This document shows positions 27,201-42,200 of a stretch of DNA of 64,000 bases, in pieces. Positions within the stretch are counted from its first letter, which is position 1. Each line of letters begins with the position of its first letter. The notes beneath the pieces are model-generated. The model did not search any database, was not told the DNA's origin, and worked only from the letters and a program-made list of their open reading frames with translations. The position numbers were made by a program, and so were the translations under genes. The DNA comes from Alitta virens (Eukaryota > Annelida > Polychaeta > Phyllodocida > Nereididae): NCBI GenBank assembly GCA_932294295.1, contig OW028573.1, forward strand, positions 18,310,155-18,374,154, read 5' to 3'.

Positions 27201-30200
27201 TGTCACACAAAGCTCTATCACGTAGCAGTATGCCTAGACATGTCTCATACGTTTGCACCGACTCAGGCAATTCACTCATTTCATATGTAAAGGTCATCTT
27301 CCCCAAGCTTGTGGCATGCCTTACACTGATAATGAGATCACTAATGATTCACTAATAACTGCAGTTTAGTGAGTTGAAGGCTTTCAATTGTAGCAAATGT
27401 TGTTTATATACATTTGGGTATTTAATATATATATTCCATTTCGCAATTAACTTTCTCTTGCTTACCGAAATACAATTGGATGTCAGGGGAGTAAATATAT
27501 CAATGCCACAGCAAACTTCATTCATTCTACTTAGGTTGAAATTAAACATGTTTTACATGCAAATTGTCAGACTTTCAATTGTCAGCTCGAATCTCTTGAC
27601 ATATGTTCTATTCCATTATAGAGTAGCAATATTGCTTAGCACAGAGTCGTAGTAGAAGAACACTTGAATGTTTTAGTTGAATGATTGGAGAATCGTGAGA
27701 CCCAGGTCAGAGATAACGTGAAAATGGCTTGACACAATGGAATGATTCCTATTAATTGACCCCTTTTGTGAAGGCAGGGCATGCAATAAGTTATTAAATC
27801 AAGTATCAGAAGTGTAGGCGATTTAGCAGCCACGGCATGATTAAGTCTGAGGCCACAGAGTATTCAGCCCATTAATTTGAGGTAGATCAATTTGGCAGAG
27901 GTCATGCAATGAAATACATGAAGCGGCTGGCATACATCCATCCTCATGCAATGTAATTACCCCCTACACTAGTCCCCTGTCTCTGCCTCCCAATGTCATT
28001 ATGTGAGATTCTTGCAACAACAGTGGAGAAAGTAACTATACTGACCTCATCTCGCATGGGCAGGTCATGCAGGGCCTCCAACATGGCTTCCCTGATCTGG
28101 CGTCGCATGTTCCTCTGCTGGTCGTCCTCTCCTGTAGCATTGAGGCGGTTGAGGCGATGTGCCACGAGTTGCGTTTGCAGCCTGACATTTCGGTTGTCAC
28201 CGGAACTGACGTAGATCTGCAGCGGACTCTCGTCGCCCTTGACAATGTCGTAGCTGCAAAGAGAGAGAGAGAGAGAAATGTTGAGTACAGGAAGGGCAGG
28301 CTGGGGTAGTAGTGGTGCAGCAGCTGTGTCGCCCATGCAGCAAGCAAGCACGAAGTAACTAAAGCAAGGGTAGTGGCTAGGGGAGGGGGCAAGGCAAGCA
28401 GTGGACAGGGTCGATCAGGAGGAATCAGCCAGCCGGGCTTTAGACTGTCAGAGGACGGAGCTCACCTGCCCTTCAGCAGAGCAGCTCATGAATGGGACGA
28501 GTTTCACTCCATTTCCGATTGATCAGACAGCGCATCCCTCGACTTCATTGGCCTGTCCATTACATCAAGCATCCTGCAAGCGCCTGTCTAGCGCCGCCAG
28601 CATATCCGTCCGCCTCCACTAAAATTCACCCCAACCATTTCTATGGCAACAGTCAAGCTGGTGACGGTGCTATTTCTTGTTTATGGTGGCTGCAGTCAGC
28701 CTTGGAGAGGAGGGCAAATATGAGAGCGGGAGGCTGGAGGACCAGTCAGCATATCAAGCCGCAGGGATGCAAGGGTCCTCACTGTGGCCCACACCGGTTC
28801 TCTACAAACACTGTGCTTGTCATCAACATCTCCGCTTGTCTGCATACTACGCGTGCTCCAATCCAGCCACACGTCTCCCACTTGGCTAGACTTGCCCTCC
28901 GCCATAAAGCCAAGACAAAAACTGTCCCACCAAAGTCCAAATGTCGCCTGATCAAATATTTGTCGCCCATCCAAGAACCTAAATGTCACAGGGCTTTCTG
29001 AAGAATCTGGATGCTGTAAAACCATTCGCAGAATCTGACGAACCAAAGTCAAAATATCAGATGCAAACAAATGGCATGCCAAATGTTGCTTAAACAAGAA
29101 CATTTCGGCTTGAATCCAAAATAAATGTTCTAATGTTAAACTAAATGCTCTTTGGCACTAGCCAGCAAGGGCCAGTCTAATAACAGCATGCCAGTCAAAT
29201 TTAAGGAAGTTCCACCACTAAACGCTAAAACTGTCCAAGCAAAGCCTAAATGCCATGAAATGTTGTCGTTGCCAAATGATTGTCGTCAAAAATACTCCAA
29301 ACCAAAGTTTGAACATGTCTAAGCAAAGATCAGTCACCAACCTTCCTTGATACAGACGTTCTCCCTTCTGATTTATTCTCTTTCATTCTCTGGGACACAT
29401 ACAGAGGCTGCACACCCAACAATACTGCACAGATTGGCCAGGATTACTGTGAGAGACAGGGACACAAAGCCATCTCAAGAATGGCACCAAACCATTTAAA
29501 TTGTTCCCAGACCTCATTATTTTTATTCCAAGCAGCAAGCTTTTCATTTCGTATTAATAAAGCAGGGATATTGCCTTATCCATACATTGTCTACACATCA
29601 ATACTGCTTACATAAAACATCAGGAACTGTGAGCAGCAATGCTTGTTTTCCATCTATATAATCTAAATATATCAGAAATCTATACAAGGACAAACACGCA
29701 CCAGTTGGGATAATGAAGAAAGCCATAATTAGTTTGCAGCTAGATTGCTTGTTCAGGAAATCCAATATGTGTTTTGGAAGAGATGCCAAAAGGAACAGCG
29801 CCCAGGAAAAGCACAGAGTGTTTAAGCTGCTTGGCTATGGCGTACGGAGGACCCAGTGTGTCTGAGGTCAGTTTGTGAAGGAGCAGGGCGCTGACGTGGT
29901 CTGCAATCCATATGAGGTCAGAGGCAGTTTTCTGTGGGAATCCGGTGGAGTGTCAGGGGAAACGCGTCCAGGCCTGTTGCTGGCTGATAACAATCTAAGT
30001 AGAGTCACCAAGGCTCACCTTTCCACTGGTCCTCTCCTCATTTCAAGCCAGAGTAACGAGAGAACTAAGTCCAATTACACGTGTAAACGTGATATTTGCT
30101 GGTGAACAAAGCGGCCTGCAGGTCTTTACTTAGGCCAAGTGGAAGGTAGGGCATCTGGCCCACTCCCAGCTCCCCCGTGACCTGCCTCTTGATCATCACT

Positions 30201-33200
30201 GGACCACGGTGGAACACTACAGGACACTGCTGGACCATTGCCATTTTGGAACTTACTACATCCACGGAGGGCCATATAGTGAAAACAGTGGGACCAAAGA
30301 TGACCACAAGTGTCCCTAGGTGGACAATGTTCCTCAGGCCCCATCCAACAGAGCCAAGTAGCCCATCCACCTTCTCATAACAACTTCCAAATGGATCTGT
30401 TAGTAGCTCTTTGACCCAGTCCGCGTATCTCCTCCATCAATGAAACAAAAAGGCCCACATGCCAGGCCGTTAGTCCCGCATCAATATGAATGGCATGCAA
30501 ACTGCTCATAAGGCAATGTCTCTGAGCCAGTTGCTAAATTACAGCCAATGCGATAACACATCAGTCTGTTGTTGCAGCTCTTCTGTAGGATCCAACGAGC
30601 ACTGCAGGCGCCTGTCCCAATAACGTCCAGCCTGGATAAAAGCCACTCGCCTCTAAGGGCTGCCATATGCGTCATTTATTTTTCATCATGTGAGAGGCCA
30701 GTGCCACAGGCTGACACCGACACTGCGCAAGGGAGAGGCAATATTTTCCAGACCATGTTATGTTAAATAAGTTATGATCATCTGCAGCCAATGTCATTTG
30801 TATTGTGCCACTTCCTCTCACTTTGGTCGACAACAAAGCATGAGGGGCCCAAGCGATATGGCAATCTTGGTGACGCAGCGAACTGATCGCGCATACAAGG
30901 TCAAACGGGCTGACATGCTAGTTTAGCAGCAAGCATAACATCAAGCTTAGCAGCCAGGCCTCACATTCCATGTTGGGTGGTGATTAATGTCATCCATATA
31001 CACATTTGTGTTCCCTTTCACATGTCCAACATGCTTGGTTTGGATGCCTGTCAAACTGGTGATCCATCGTGCATGGGACAAGGGCTGACGCAATTCATAA
31101 CAACATGCAGCCAACAGAAGCAGCAACAGCAGCAGCAGCAGAAGCGGCGGCAGCAGCATAGAGGGTTTTTGATGAAGGTCAGCATCACATGTAGTCAACT
31201 AGTTGATGATCGAAGGATGTCGTGTCTCTGGGGGACCCTATCAAGCAGCATGTCACTCCGACGCACGTTTCTACATTACTAAGTCAATGAAAAATGCCAA
31301 TCAAACTATTGACCCGCATCGCAGCATCGTGTTTTCTGCAGCCTCCACAAACCCATTACTTCAGAGTGTCAAGTCAAGGCTACCACAAACGGATGAAATA
31401 AAACACTGCAAGCCAATTCCACCCTAAGCTTCGCCTAAATGGCTGAACGCCGTTTCCCGAGCCCAGTGACACGATGTGAAAAAAGTTAAGGCAGACCTGA
31501 CAAGCAGTTAACCACTTACATGCTGCCTTCCAAAAATACGCCATGAAATGACACAATGCTGGCTGCTCCACGAGTGACAATCTGGCAGGAATAGAACTGT
31601 CATGCAATTATCCTCAAGAATATACGGGGACAGGTAAAAGTTGAGCTAATTCTGGTCTACTGGTCTTCAATAGAATTCCTAGAAAGCTAAATCAAGAGAA
31701 CGTCTTAATGATGGTCTTTGGAGGAACACTTGGCAGGAGAATGAGCGACGGGCGCATTTAGCGTAAGGGACGGTCGTCAAGGACCGAGCGAACAATGGCC
31801 TCAGAGCCACAAAGACATCAAGAAAGTTGAGGGGACCAAGGGTCCGGCTCAACCACTGGCTAAGGCCTGCTGCCACAGAAAAGAGCAGATTAGGCGTTTG
31901 CTGGCCCCACTTCAATGGGCCTTTATTGGCACATAATAGCCATTGGCTTGGCTAAGGGCTGTGGCTCTGCGCTCTGGCTACTGGGTGGTCGACGTTATTT
32001 GGTCAACACACATTTTCTTGACGCAACTCACATTGATTGTATGGCGTTGGCATGCCAACTACAATAACAAAGCTCCCACTCAGACTCTACTTTTAATTTG
32101 ATTACAGCAGCTGTGCGGAGTCGGTGCCAGCATTTAATTATTCACATGTAAAACAATCATGGCAGAGGAAGAGCATGATGACAAACAGCCCTTGCATTTG
32201 CTGCTTGCTCCAAGGGATGCTGCTTCATGAGATGCCCAGAGGATGCGGAGGTTGACCTTCTCATTGCAAATAGGCAAAAGCTGCTGAGGCTGCTGAAGCT
32301 GCTGCTGAGATTGGAGGCACGTGAACCAAGCAGTCCCTGATTGCCTCCTTCATTTCGTCTGCAGATAAACAAGCAGTTTGCCTCTCCTTCTTTTACTCAA
32401 TCACCCCCCACGTCCGTCACACTACATAAATCATATAAGTGAGAGCTATGAAGCAAACTTGTGTGCTCTACACCTCGCTCAAAATGACTTTTGCCGCGGC
32501 GCTGTTTGTCAGAGAGACTCATAAAGGCGAGTCTGCTTGACCAGCCTGCAATGAGACGCCCAGTGTCACATTTCTGCAGCGCCCTGCCAACTAATCAACC
32601 TGGACCCTTGCTGCTAACACGCTCGCCAATCAACCAGTTTCAACCTTGCCTTATTTACCCGCCCGGCCTAAATTATCCCCTTTAATTCTGGCAAGTGCCT
32701 TAAAACGCCGTGTTTCAGGGCAGGGTGTCATTTTCGTGGGGAATACCATCCTGCAGTAAATAGCTACTTGGAGTCTGAGCCGCCTGTTAACCACAAACGC
32801 CACTTGAAAGATGCCATGGAGGAATAGCAATATCTGTGATGGCAAGGGCTTGGGTTCCACAGACGCCCCTTCCTTCCCATAACTTCTCCAGTATTAGCTG
32901 AGCATAATGAGCCACTCTTAGTGCCATTATCCGCTCCTTTCTGTACTTAGCATCGCTTCCATTACTTTCATGAGCAGTTTCAAAGAGACTGTGCATCCCT
33001 CACAATGCTCCTTGCTCCACTCAATTTCATGGTACAAAATAGTGCGATAAACAGGCGGACATGCTGCAGTGCTCAGCAGATGAGACACACTCGCGCACTG
33101 GACCTCAGGGATCATCCCGCTTCCGTGTGCCCTTCACTAAGTTAGCATTTGCGTGATAGGTCCCATCATTGTGACCCTCGATGCCATTAGATAAGACAAA

Positions 33201-36200
33201 GGATACATGCTACAGTTGACCCTATGACCTTCAATTCTCGCCCTAACTAATTTATATCACATTCTATAATGTTGGAACTTGCACAGCCTCGTTGCAACCT
33301 GACACCAAATCTCATTAACACAAACACCATTCTATAACAGACCAACTGTACTTATGTTACAATTGGCCAATTTAACCTAAATCCCTTACATGTATATTCA
33401 GTGTGGTTTGCAAATCATAATAGCTGTCTGGCATATTTGTTTTTTCTTGCCTTAAATAAAGCACCTGTGTCTTCAGGGTAAAAGACACAAATGGAATTGT
33501 GCGAAAGGTCTATTATAAATGGCATGTCATTTTAATATTCTGAAGACATAATATCCCATGGTGATAACAAAATGTCAGAGCTACAAAAGCAGCAGCCAGG
33601 CTCCGCTCCATACTTTGCTTTTGGTGAATGCAACATTTTGGCAGCATTAAAGCCAGTTTGAATGGCGTATGGCAGGTCGGCAGCACTTAACGCATCAGAC
33701 AATGTGGCAGAGAGGCATTAAACATAAGTGAACTTCCATGTTAGGCGCTTTGTGACGACCCAGTGTGAAGCAAGTGAGCCCTGATCACTGCTGCTGCCAT
33801 TGCAAGTTCTGTTGCAAGTGGATGGAACAAGGACCGAAGTAAACTAAGCAAGAAGGAGCAGTCAGGGAGCCAGTCAGGGAGCCAGTCAGGGAGTCTGTCA
33901 GGAAGCCAGTCAGGGAGTCTGTCATGAAGCCAGTCAGGGATACAACAGCCAGTCAGTCTGGATACAGGTGCGAAGTCAGTTTAATGGAGCCAGCCATGAA
34001 TATTACAGCGCGGGGTAACACAAGGTGTTCTTATCGGCCCTCACCTGTTTCCTCTTGGGCCGATTACTCAACGCAGCCTTTATTGTCAGCCTCGACATCT
34101 GAGTAAACAGCAAAGCTAGGCCATGCAAACAGACCAACATGCAGCAATGCAGCCTGCCTCTGTCAAATTTACATGTTTCTGACCCAGAAAGCAAAGGCAG
34201 CCCGTGGTAATTGTAGCGGAGGCACTTGAGCCAGCCCAATAAGGTGGACGTGGTGGCGTAAATCATACTAAGCATCTCTAGGCTTGCCTGCCTCTGCTTG
34301 CCTGCCTGCCTGCTTGTCCGCCGTCCCAGCTTTATTAACCATGCGGCTTGTCCATCATTCATCGTCTTTTTGCAACCTTTGCTTCGCCAGCCTCGGGGTC
34401 AAAAAGCTTCACATATTGGCTTTCCCATGCTGTTTCAAGGGGGTGCCAAAAACGGCAACTGCATGCCTCAGATCAAAGCCACATTGATCCATTTGCAGCA
34501 GAAAATGGCAACAAATGAAGCCGATTTTTGTCTTTCGGCTTTTTTTATGCCAGGGAGGGAGGGAGATGGCATACTGCATCAGCATCTGATGGATGCGAAT
34601 AAAAAGGAGCAACATTTTCAGTTCTGCAAACATCTGTTGCCAGGGAGGAGACAGCAGCAGCCAGGGAGGAGAGATGCTCCAGGAGACAGAAGCACCAGTA
34701 TTGTAAACTACGACAGCGGCTTCATTAATTGGAGGGATGCTCTGCTAGGACAGGAGACGGCTCAAGAGCCAGCACCCACATCAAATGAATAGCAACAAAG
34801 ACCTGCCTTGCGCCACGACATCACATTCCCATCGCACATTAATCCAAAACCACTCATTCCATCATAAACACGGCAATGGCAGGCTTGCTTTTTGAGCAAG
34901 GCGCATCTGAGATAGCTATTAAAGTGAAACACGAAACAAGGCCAGCTACACTGCACTTCGATTATGATTATTGCATCTGTTATGTTGCTGCTGCAGTTGG
35001 TTAACTCCTCCTCTCAATGGTTCACACGGAGTTCTGCATGTAATGGACAGAATACAAAGGGAATAACGTGCTCACAATAATGCTCTATGCAATAGACTTC
35101 ATGTTGACTCAGACCAGCAAAATCTTTCATCAATCGAGCCCTGTTTGCTTTTCTCTGCCAATTATTCCTCGCAAATGTCTCGTTCCCATATAAGGATAGA
35201 GAACAGAGAGCCAAATGAGCTCAGCACGACCATGTATACAGATATATGGAAAGGGATGCAGGACATTGTTGTTCAATTATGGCATCTTGGATGTATTTCC
35301 GCACATTAATCAGGCATAACGAGGGAGGCAGCACTAGCTTGGTGGCCAACAAACACAATGTAGCCTGACATACAGTGCGCCCATTCATTGATTTATCTGT
35401 ACGAATGAGTTTAAATAGGCAAGTTTGGTAAACAGAGGAGAGGAAGGGAATGAGGCAGGAGCATGCACTCAAGTGCACATCAAACAAAACACTCGTCCAC
35501 AACATGGCCATGCTGGCCAAATGCTGCAGCAGCAATATTCCAATTGGACCCAGCCAGAATACAGCATTGCCCAAACAGATGCTGCAATGTTACCATCAGG
35601 CTGCTATATGTCATCCTCAGCCAACTCTGAAGCCAGCTTTGCTGCTGCTGAACAAATCATATAAATATCAGCATTCTGAGCATGGAGGCACAAACAATGC
35701 CTCATCATTCCAGCATCCCTTGGATCCCCCCTCCCTATCCCTCTATTTGGCAGTTATACAAAATATACGCAGCTGCGAGTCACAACTGTGAAATTCTGAC
35801 TCATTCAACTGCAATGCACAACATCACCACACAAATTCATACACGGGGGATGCGCTATTCCAGGCATCTAATATCAGGTCACAATTATAAAATCCGTCTT
35901 AAATTCTCTGCCTTTTGCATTCTTTAGCCATAGATAGGACATGAGCCTATATTGGGACATGTTGAAATACCAAGCAACAACGGCTCCAAAACACTCGTAT
36001 TGTTCTCCTGAAACAACCAATTACACACATGCACACCACAAAAACAATCATAAATTAACTCATCAATTAATCGCAATCCATCATACTCATGCGAGTTCAG
36101 CTAAGGTCGTTTCGATACATGTGTTTAAAATCAACAATGCTGCAAAATTTCGAACATAACGTAGAAATAAAAAATAAAAAGATTTACTGGTGACCTCCTA

Positions 36201-39200
36201 TATACAAATTAACAAAACACTGCCTTTCATCATTACAAGTTAGAAGACCGACAAACACTCATAGAAGAACGTTAAGTGTAGTCGGCCATGTTTAACAATA
36301 TCAGGTTTTCGAGCCAATTTCCTTTTATGGTCTATTTCACAAATATTATGTTCTGTGTTTGTACATTTCTGAGACTGCAGACACACGATAAATGAGACCA
36401 TAAGAGAATAGTTGGCAAGTAATACAAATAAACAGATAACTGTTTTTTTTTTGTTTTATAAGCAATACATAAGAATCTATTTACGTTGTGGCTGGCCAAA
36501 TCTGGTATATAACAATCTCACCAGATTCAATTAGATGTGACAGACACAAGTTGTGAAGATAAGGAACAGCAGAATTAGATTTATTAGTAAATTGCACTGA
36601 AGTCTGCCAGTGACATTACTTGTGCAGCGATTTACGCAAAAGATAACAGAAAGATCGAAAAGACTTACAGTATTTGTTCTTCAGTCTTGTTGAGGGCATC
36701 GAAGGAGCGGGGTCTGACAGTGATGGGCAGAGAACAGACCTGGGTCCTCGCTCCAAGAGAGTCCAGGATCGATATGAACACTTCAACTGAAAAACCACAC
36801 AATTCTTATCAGTCCATGACTAGCACCAGCAAACAGCCTCAACAAACATTACTCATTCAACAAACATATAACCTTGATAGTGATCACTAATTACTTTGGC
36901 TCTACTCTGTGCTCAGTTTGCATGGCTAATTACAGGCTCAATGTTGTTACCATGAATGGGATTAGGACTGATCAATATGCTATACAGTTACAGTCCCTGT
37001 ACAACACACGTCCCCTTTGTACCAACTACAAAGAGTACATAAGCATAACGCAGGGACTGGTATATTTTATGTTCGTTCCGACATTGCCAACGCTATAAGA
37101 TTCAAGATCACGTAAGACATAGTTGGTAAAGCTGAGGCGCGTCTAGTCTTTAACCGAACAACAGATGGTCTCATAAAGTCTTTATTGAAGGCGATAAAAT
37201 GGATGTAATGTGTGCGAGGTGCCATCAGGATGGGCCACATCTCACGCAGCTGCCAATCTCATCTTATCGTCTTCAGTCCACTGTCATAGCTACGAAGGAG
37301 CACCATTTTCTACAGCATCAACAGCAGCAGCAGCAACCGAAGGCTCATCACCTCACTCAATGAGTCACCCTCGCCCCTAACTTCCAGAAGCAGCAGCCTG
37401 CCATTTCACAAAAGCAACTGGCTTCAGAGGAAAAAAGGCGACCTGTCTCAGATGCCCTGATAGACAATGTCCAGCGTCTGGCCCTTGTTATCTTCTCCTC
37501 GGGAATAAGACAACTACAGCCCCTGGGTCATCCTAACAGATCAGTCTGGGAGCCCAAGGTCCACTGCTCACTGGGCTTAATGCACTTGGCCCGAAGTCTC
37601 CTTTAAATGTGGAAGAAAAAAACACGAAAAAAAAAGAAAGACGATCTCAGATGTTAAATTACGATTGCAATGGGCTGTGGGATCGGTCCATGAAAAATAT
37701 ATGGCTTAAGTGGCCAAATGTAGGAAAAGCCTCACAAGGTCATCAATAGTGCATGGGCAGTCTTGCTACACTGGGAGTCTTTCTCACCTGCTCTGTTTCA
37801 TGCAAACGTCTTGGCAAGGGCAGCAGGCCACGTCACAACAGACACAGAACCCGATTGCACGACTTCAATATCCGCCCTTTGAAACATGTTGCAGCAACAA
37901 CTGGGACAAGAACCCGCGCGGCAGAAAACTCCCAGTTGCCCCTGGACATCCATCTCATCCCGGCGTTAAAAGCAACATCTTCACGGCTTTCAATTTCACA
38001 CTTGATTAAAGCAATCTTTAATCTAATCTGCGAGAAAATAAATCTGCAGATCAATAACTCTCATGTTCTGAACGTCCAAGAGTAATAGAGCAAATGAGGA
38101 TTGAAAGTGCAAGGCGAAAGTGGAAGTCATAAAGTTGAGCTGCTGCAGAGCTCAGAGTAGGCTTCCTCCTGCACCTTGTATATGTCTACAATTGATATGG
38201 TAGCTGTTTGATAAACTGCGCCTTTGTGAGTCATGAGATTTGCATGGCATCGCGTGCAGGGATCAGTCTCCCTTTAAGAAAATGGAATTCTGGTGGCTGC
38301 CAGAAGCTCACATATAACAGCAGATCATGGCCATAACTCACTACAAAAGTCTCTGCATGTCTACAAGCGGCTGTGGAACCTGGTGACATCCCCGCCCAGT
38401 CTTTCAGGGTCTTTTTCCATAGAAAACATTTGCAAGTTCGGCTTCTGAGAATATCTGTGCAGAATCTGATGGCATTCTGTTTAGATGGTGGCAGGCGCTT
38501 CTTGATTACCTAGTGTAGAAGTTGCATGACTAATGAGTCGACGTCAAGCGCTTTTATTCCCAGCATTCAAGCAGTGTGCCTCATTCAGGATAATCTATTC
38601 AGAGTGAGTCTCATGGCCTCCAGTCCCCCTGATTGAGGCGATCATGTCCACGCTGTCCACTTGCCCGTGCACACTGTAATCATATCTTGGCACAAACTGC
38701 ACACAATGTCAGTCTTAAGGGGGAAATTTGCAATTCACTGCTCTGTGTAAGCCGTCTCTGCAAGATAACCGGCTTGGATTTGCGAACATTAAAAGGCCAT
38801 TTGGCTCAGAATGACCAATTTGCAGAAATCTACAGGAATCTCGAGGATGGCCAAATGGGGCTGGGAGCAGTAGGCTGCAATCAGTGTTTTGTCTGTTGGC
38901 AAGGCGTTTGGCAGGGCGACCCTGATCAGCTGGCATGGCATCTATACATGCGTCAGCAGAGACCATGATAGGAGCAGGCGGGTGACTGCGGGCCAGAACG
39001 GACAAATGCGGGCCAAATGCGGGCCAATCCGTTTTGGTGGGGCATTGCCTGACGACAGATGCACCTGAACCTGTGATTATGCTTACATACGTCGAGCAGG
39101 GCAGAGGGTGGGGATGGGAGAGGCGGAATGATGGATGTCAGGGGGAGCCCATGATCAAGTGGTCTCCCCCGGGGGACATGATTGATAGGTGGTCGTGTCC

Positions 39201-42200
39201 CTGCTGTCCAGCACCATGCACCTTGCTATACCTTATCCCGTGCGATTCTCCTCGCCATTTACTTCGTCTCCATAAAACCAAGTGCTCCTTTCATCCATCA
39301 AGGCACTGACATAAAGACAGGAAACAATAAAATGTTATGAGAAAGCATGCAACAAATTGCTCTTCCGTTGGCCCTGCCTTAGTCTTGGGGTGGCTGCTGT
39401 GCCAATCATGCAGAAGGCCGCAGTGCATTGTGGGTAGGCCACTTGTCACAGAAACTCCTACAGACATGGCCTGCTTTGCCTCCTATGTCGCTCTGCACCG
39501 AGCTGCATGCCCCGGCTGCCGGAGAATGTTAATGTAATCATTATCCTCACTTGCCTCTCCTTTCTACAAAATCTTGATCAAATACAACAGGGTTAATTGT
39601 TTGCCTCTTTGCCAAACCATCTAATTCATGAGCATGTAGGACAAGTTATCTGCATATGCAAATTTACTCGTTTTACAGGTTGAGCTATCCGATGACTTCC
39701 TGACGACGGCCCCCGGTTGCTATGCATTTTCTTCACACAATTCCCCCCTTTCTAATGGATTCCATGCTCTCTAAGCCAGATTTAAACAAAACTGAAATAG
39801 TTTCTGAAACTCTCTCCATTCAAATTGCAAGGTTTCCATTGAAACATGATTATTGCAAGGTAAATGACAGACTTCCAAATTGTCCTTTTCCATGGAGACG
39901 AGAAACTGGAGTCAGGTGTCTATGATGGTTGCATCGCTGGCTGCTCAAATGGGTTTCTATAACTTTAAAATTACCTTTGTCTGCTTATGACAGAAAAACG
40001 CTTCACGTTGGGTGTGGTCATGAATTCTAATGAGCTTCTTTTACGATTGCAACACTAAACTGGATGATAGAATGTATTTATAGCTGTTTGAAGAATTGAC
40101 ATTAGAAAGGCGACGCAGGTGTTGTTACTAGCAACAATAGGTCACAATCCACACTTGCAACAATGCATTTGCCTTAGAGAATAGCAGAGTATGTTGTACT
40201 GCTATTGGGCCATAGCTTCTTCTGCTACTGCTTATGTTGCTGGACATTCATCATGGCCAGTACGCCCCTGTCAAAACCCTCTGTCAGTCAGAGCCCTAGG
40301 ATCAGGCTATAGACTTTGTGGTGACAGTTAACAAGCGCAGGCTGCCTGGGGCAACTGATGCTGTCCACTGCCTTCTTTGGTCATATTCTCACATCTACCT
40401 ACTCTTTCAGAGTGTACCAGGTTATTTCACATCACATCACAGGAGTCATTTCTACCACAAGTCCCAAAAGGCCTAGATATGGAGGACAGCATAAAAGGCA
40501 GACATGTTGGCAGTTAGAGTGCGCATGCCCACTGCAAATGGCGGAGGTAGGCAAGTAATGAAAAGTGGGCGATATTGCGTTGCTAGCGAGGAAGGCATGA
40601 TGCCAACAAGCATGATGCTAGGAGAGCAACTGTGAGAGGAAGAGAGGGGGCGCATGATGAGGGTGTGTTGTCGTTTGTGGGCAAATGACGGACAGCATTT
40701 GCAGCTCACGTGCCTGTCTGCGTCTCGGCCCCTTTCAGCCTCATATGGCGTATTACGAATCTCTACTTCCGTTGCACATTACCAATTGCTACTTCCGGTG
40801 GCAGCGACAGGCCATGTTGCCCAAACAAGTTACACGTTTGTCGTCAGGCTGAAGAAAGCTGGGGCATATATTGAGCCTGCGTTATCAGCAACAGGAGCAC
40901 CCAGAACAGCAAAGCCCACGGAATGAGACAAATTGTTATTCCTGTATTTTCTATTCTCCCATAATAGGACAAGCCAGTCCCTGACCGTGCATAAACCGTC
41001 AATGGTCTGCCATGCACTACAGTACTACAAACATTAATCCATCATGCGGAATCTGTTCTGCGTTCCTACCAGCAAGGTAAACTAATGCAGTCTGGCATGC
41101 GAAGTAGCCATGCCTTGTGTCTTGCATGTAGTCATAATATTCATCAGAAACGCGTCATTGCATGCGTCCATTGCATTGGGCAGCTTTGATGGCGCAAGCG
41201 ATTGACTGCGCATCCGGCTGCTAGGGAGGACTTGGCCTAAAAGCTGGGGCCCTAATGAGAAGGCGAGAGAGATGGGCCGGTGAATTAGCTGGATTTGTGT
41301 ATTGTGGTTATTGCAGTCGGACATTGTAGCCTTTCGTGTGTGTCAAGCCATACGGGGCTTCACTAAGCCATCAGTCAGGCCTGCATTGGCACACATCGGT
41401 CCGCCTAGGGATCGTCACACAAAGGCCTACTTTATCAACTCCTCTCATTGTAATAAACCATTGCTTGGACTGTAATAACAGCAGAAATGGGTGCCAATGA
41501 GGCCCCTCTCACGTGCAGTTGGCGCTCAACTGCTTTATTGTGCTCTTCGCAAGGCACTCTTCTACCTTCATAATTGTATTTGCTGGTTTTAATTTCCTGG
41601 GCTTGCCCGCTGCCCACGGCCCTTGCAAAGCCGTCTAAACAGACCATGGCATAGCAGCCTGATGGGATATGCGATAGTCCCCCTAATGTAGTTAGGCCAA
41701 TATGATTTAGCCGGTCATGGGGGATCCCCTGTCAGATCTACAATGCGGCCAACTGGAGGACACTGCTTCCAATTAAAGTATGGGCATAGTGATCAAGGAC
41801 GGAGAACAGCGCTGTTAGCCCCGTTATCCACCGCTGCCATGTCTCATGGCAGATTGTGTTACGTGGACAAAGAGTCCCAAAAACTTGGAGGTCATCCCAG
41901 ATGTGGTCTCCATCTCCCGTCCTTGTCCTCACCCATCTGATATGCACTCAGGTCCCCCTCTTGTTTATTTAATGGAAGGCACTGCGAGCTTTTTCAAAAA
42001 CAAACTCTCTCCTTTTTTTTCATGTACAAACTTCAAAATGGATGAAAGGAAACTTCATAATGTGTTCATACTACGTGCGTGTTTGTATGGGATCAAAGGT
42101 CCGAGGGAAATATTTTTGCAAGCAGTAGTGTGGAGGATTGCAAAGCTAACATTTCCTGTGGGGGAAATGTGACGATGGCTTTGAACAAGGAAGCCACACA

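Larger units (their letters stand above)
21507..28045 (-). other. Intron, 6.5 kb
   Basis: Holds the TAGACCAACATGGCA repeat, a G-quadruplex motif, a CTCF-like core near 24726-24740 and an imperfect inverted repeat. The 178-codon plus-strand frame at 24765-25301 has no domain features and is not called. Confidence 0.75.
28254..36668 (-). other. Intron, 8.4 kb
   Basis: Holds a CAG-type repeat, the 12-bp minisatellite, CCTG-type repeats near 34284-34315 and repeated GCCAGGGAGGAGA near 34640-34675. No nested gene recognised; frames of up to 169 codons look like chance. Confidence 0.75.

Noticed and set aside
28492..29001. 169-codon plus-strand open frame
   Set aside because: No similarity to any family known to me, and overlapping frames are equally open.
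34298..34792. 164-codon plus-strand open frame
   Set aside because: Runs through GA-rich and CCTG-type repeats; no domain features.
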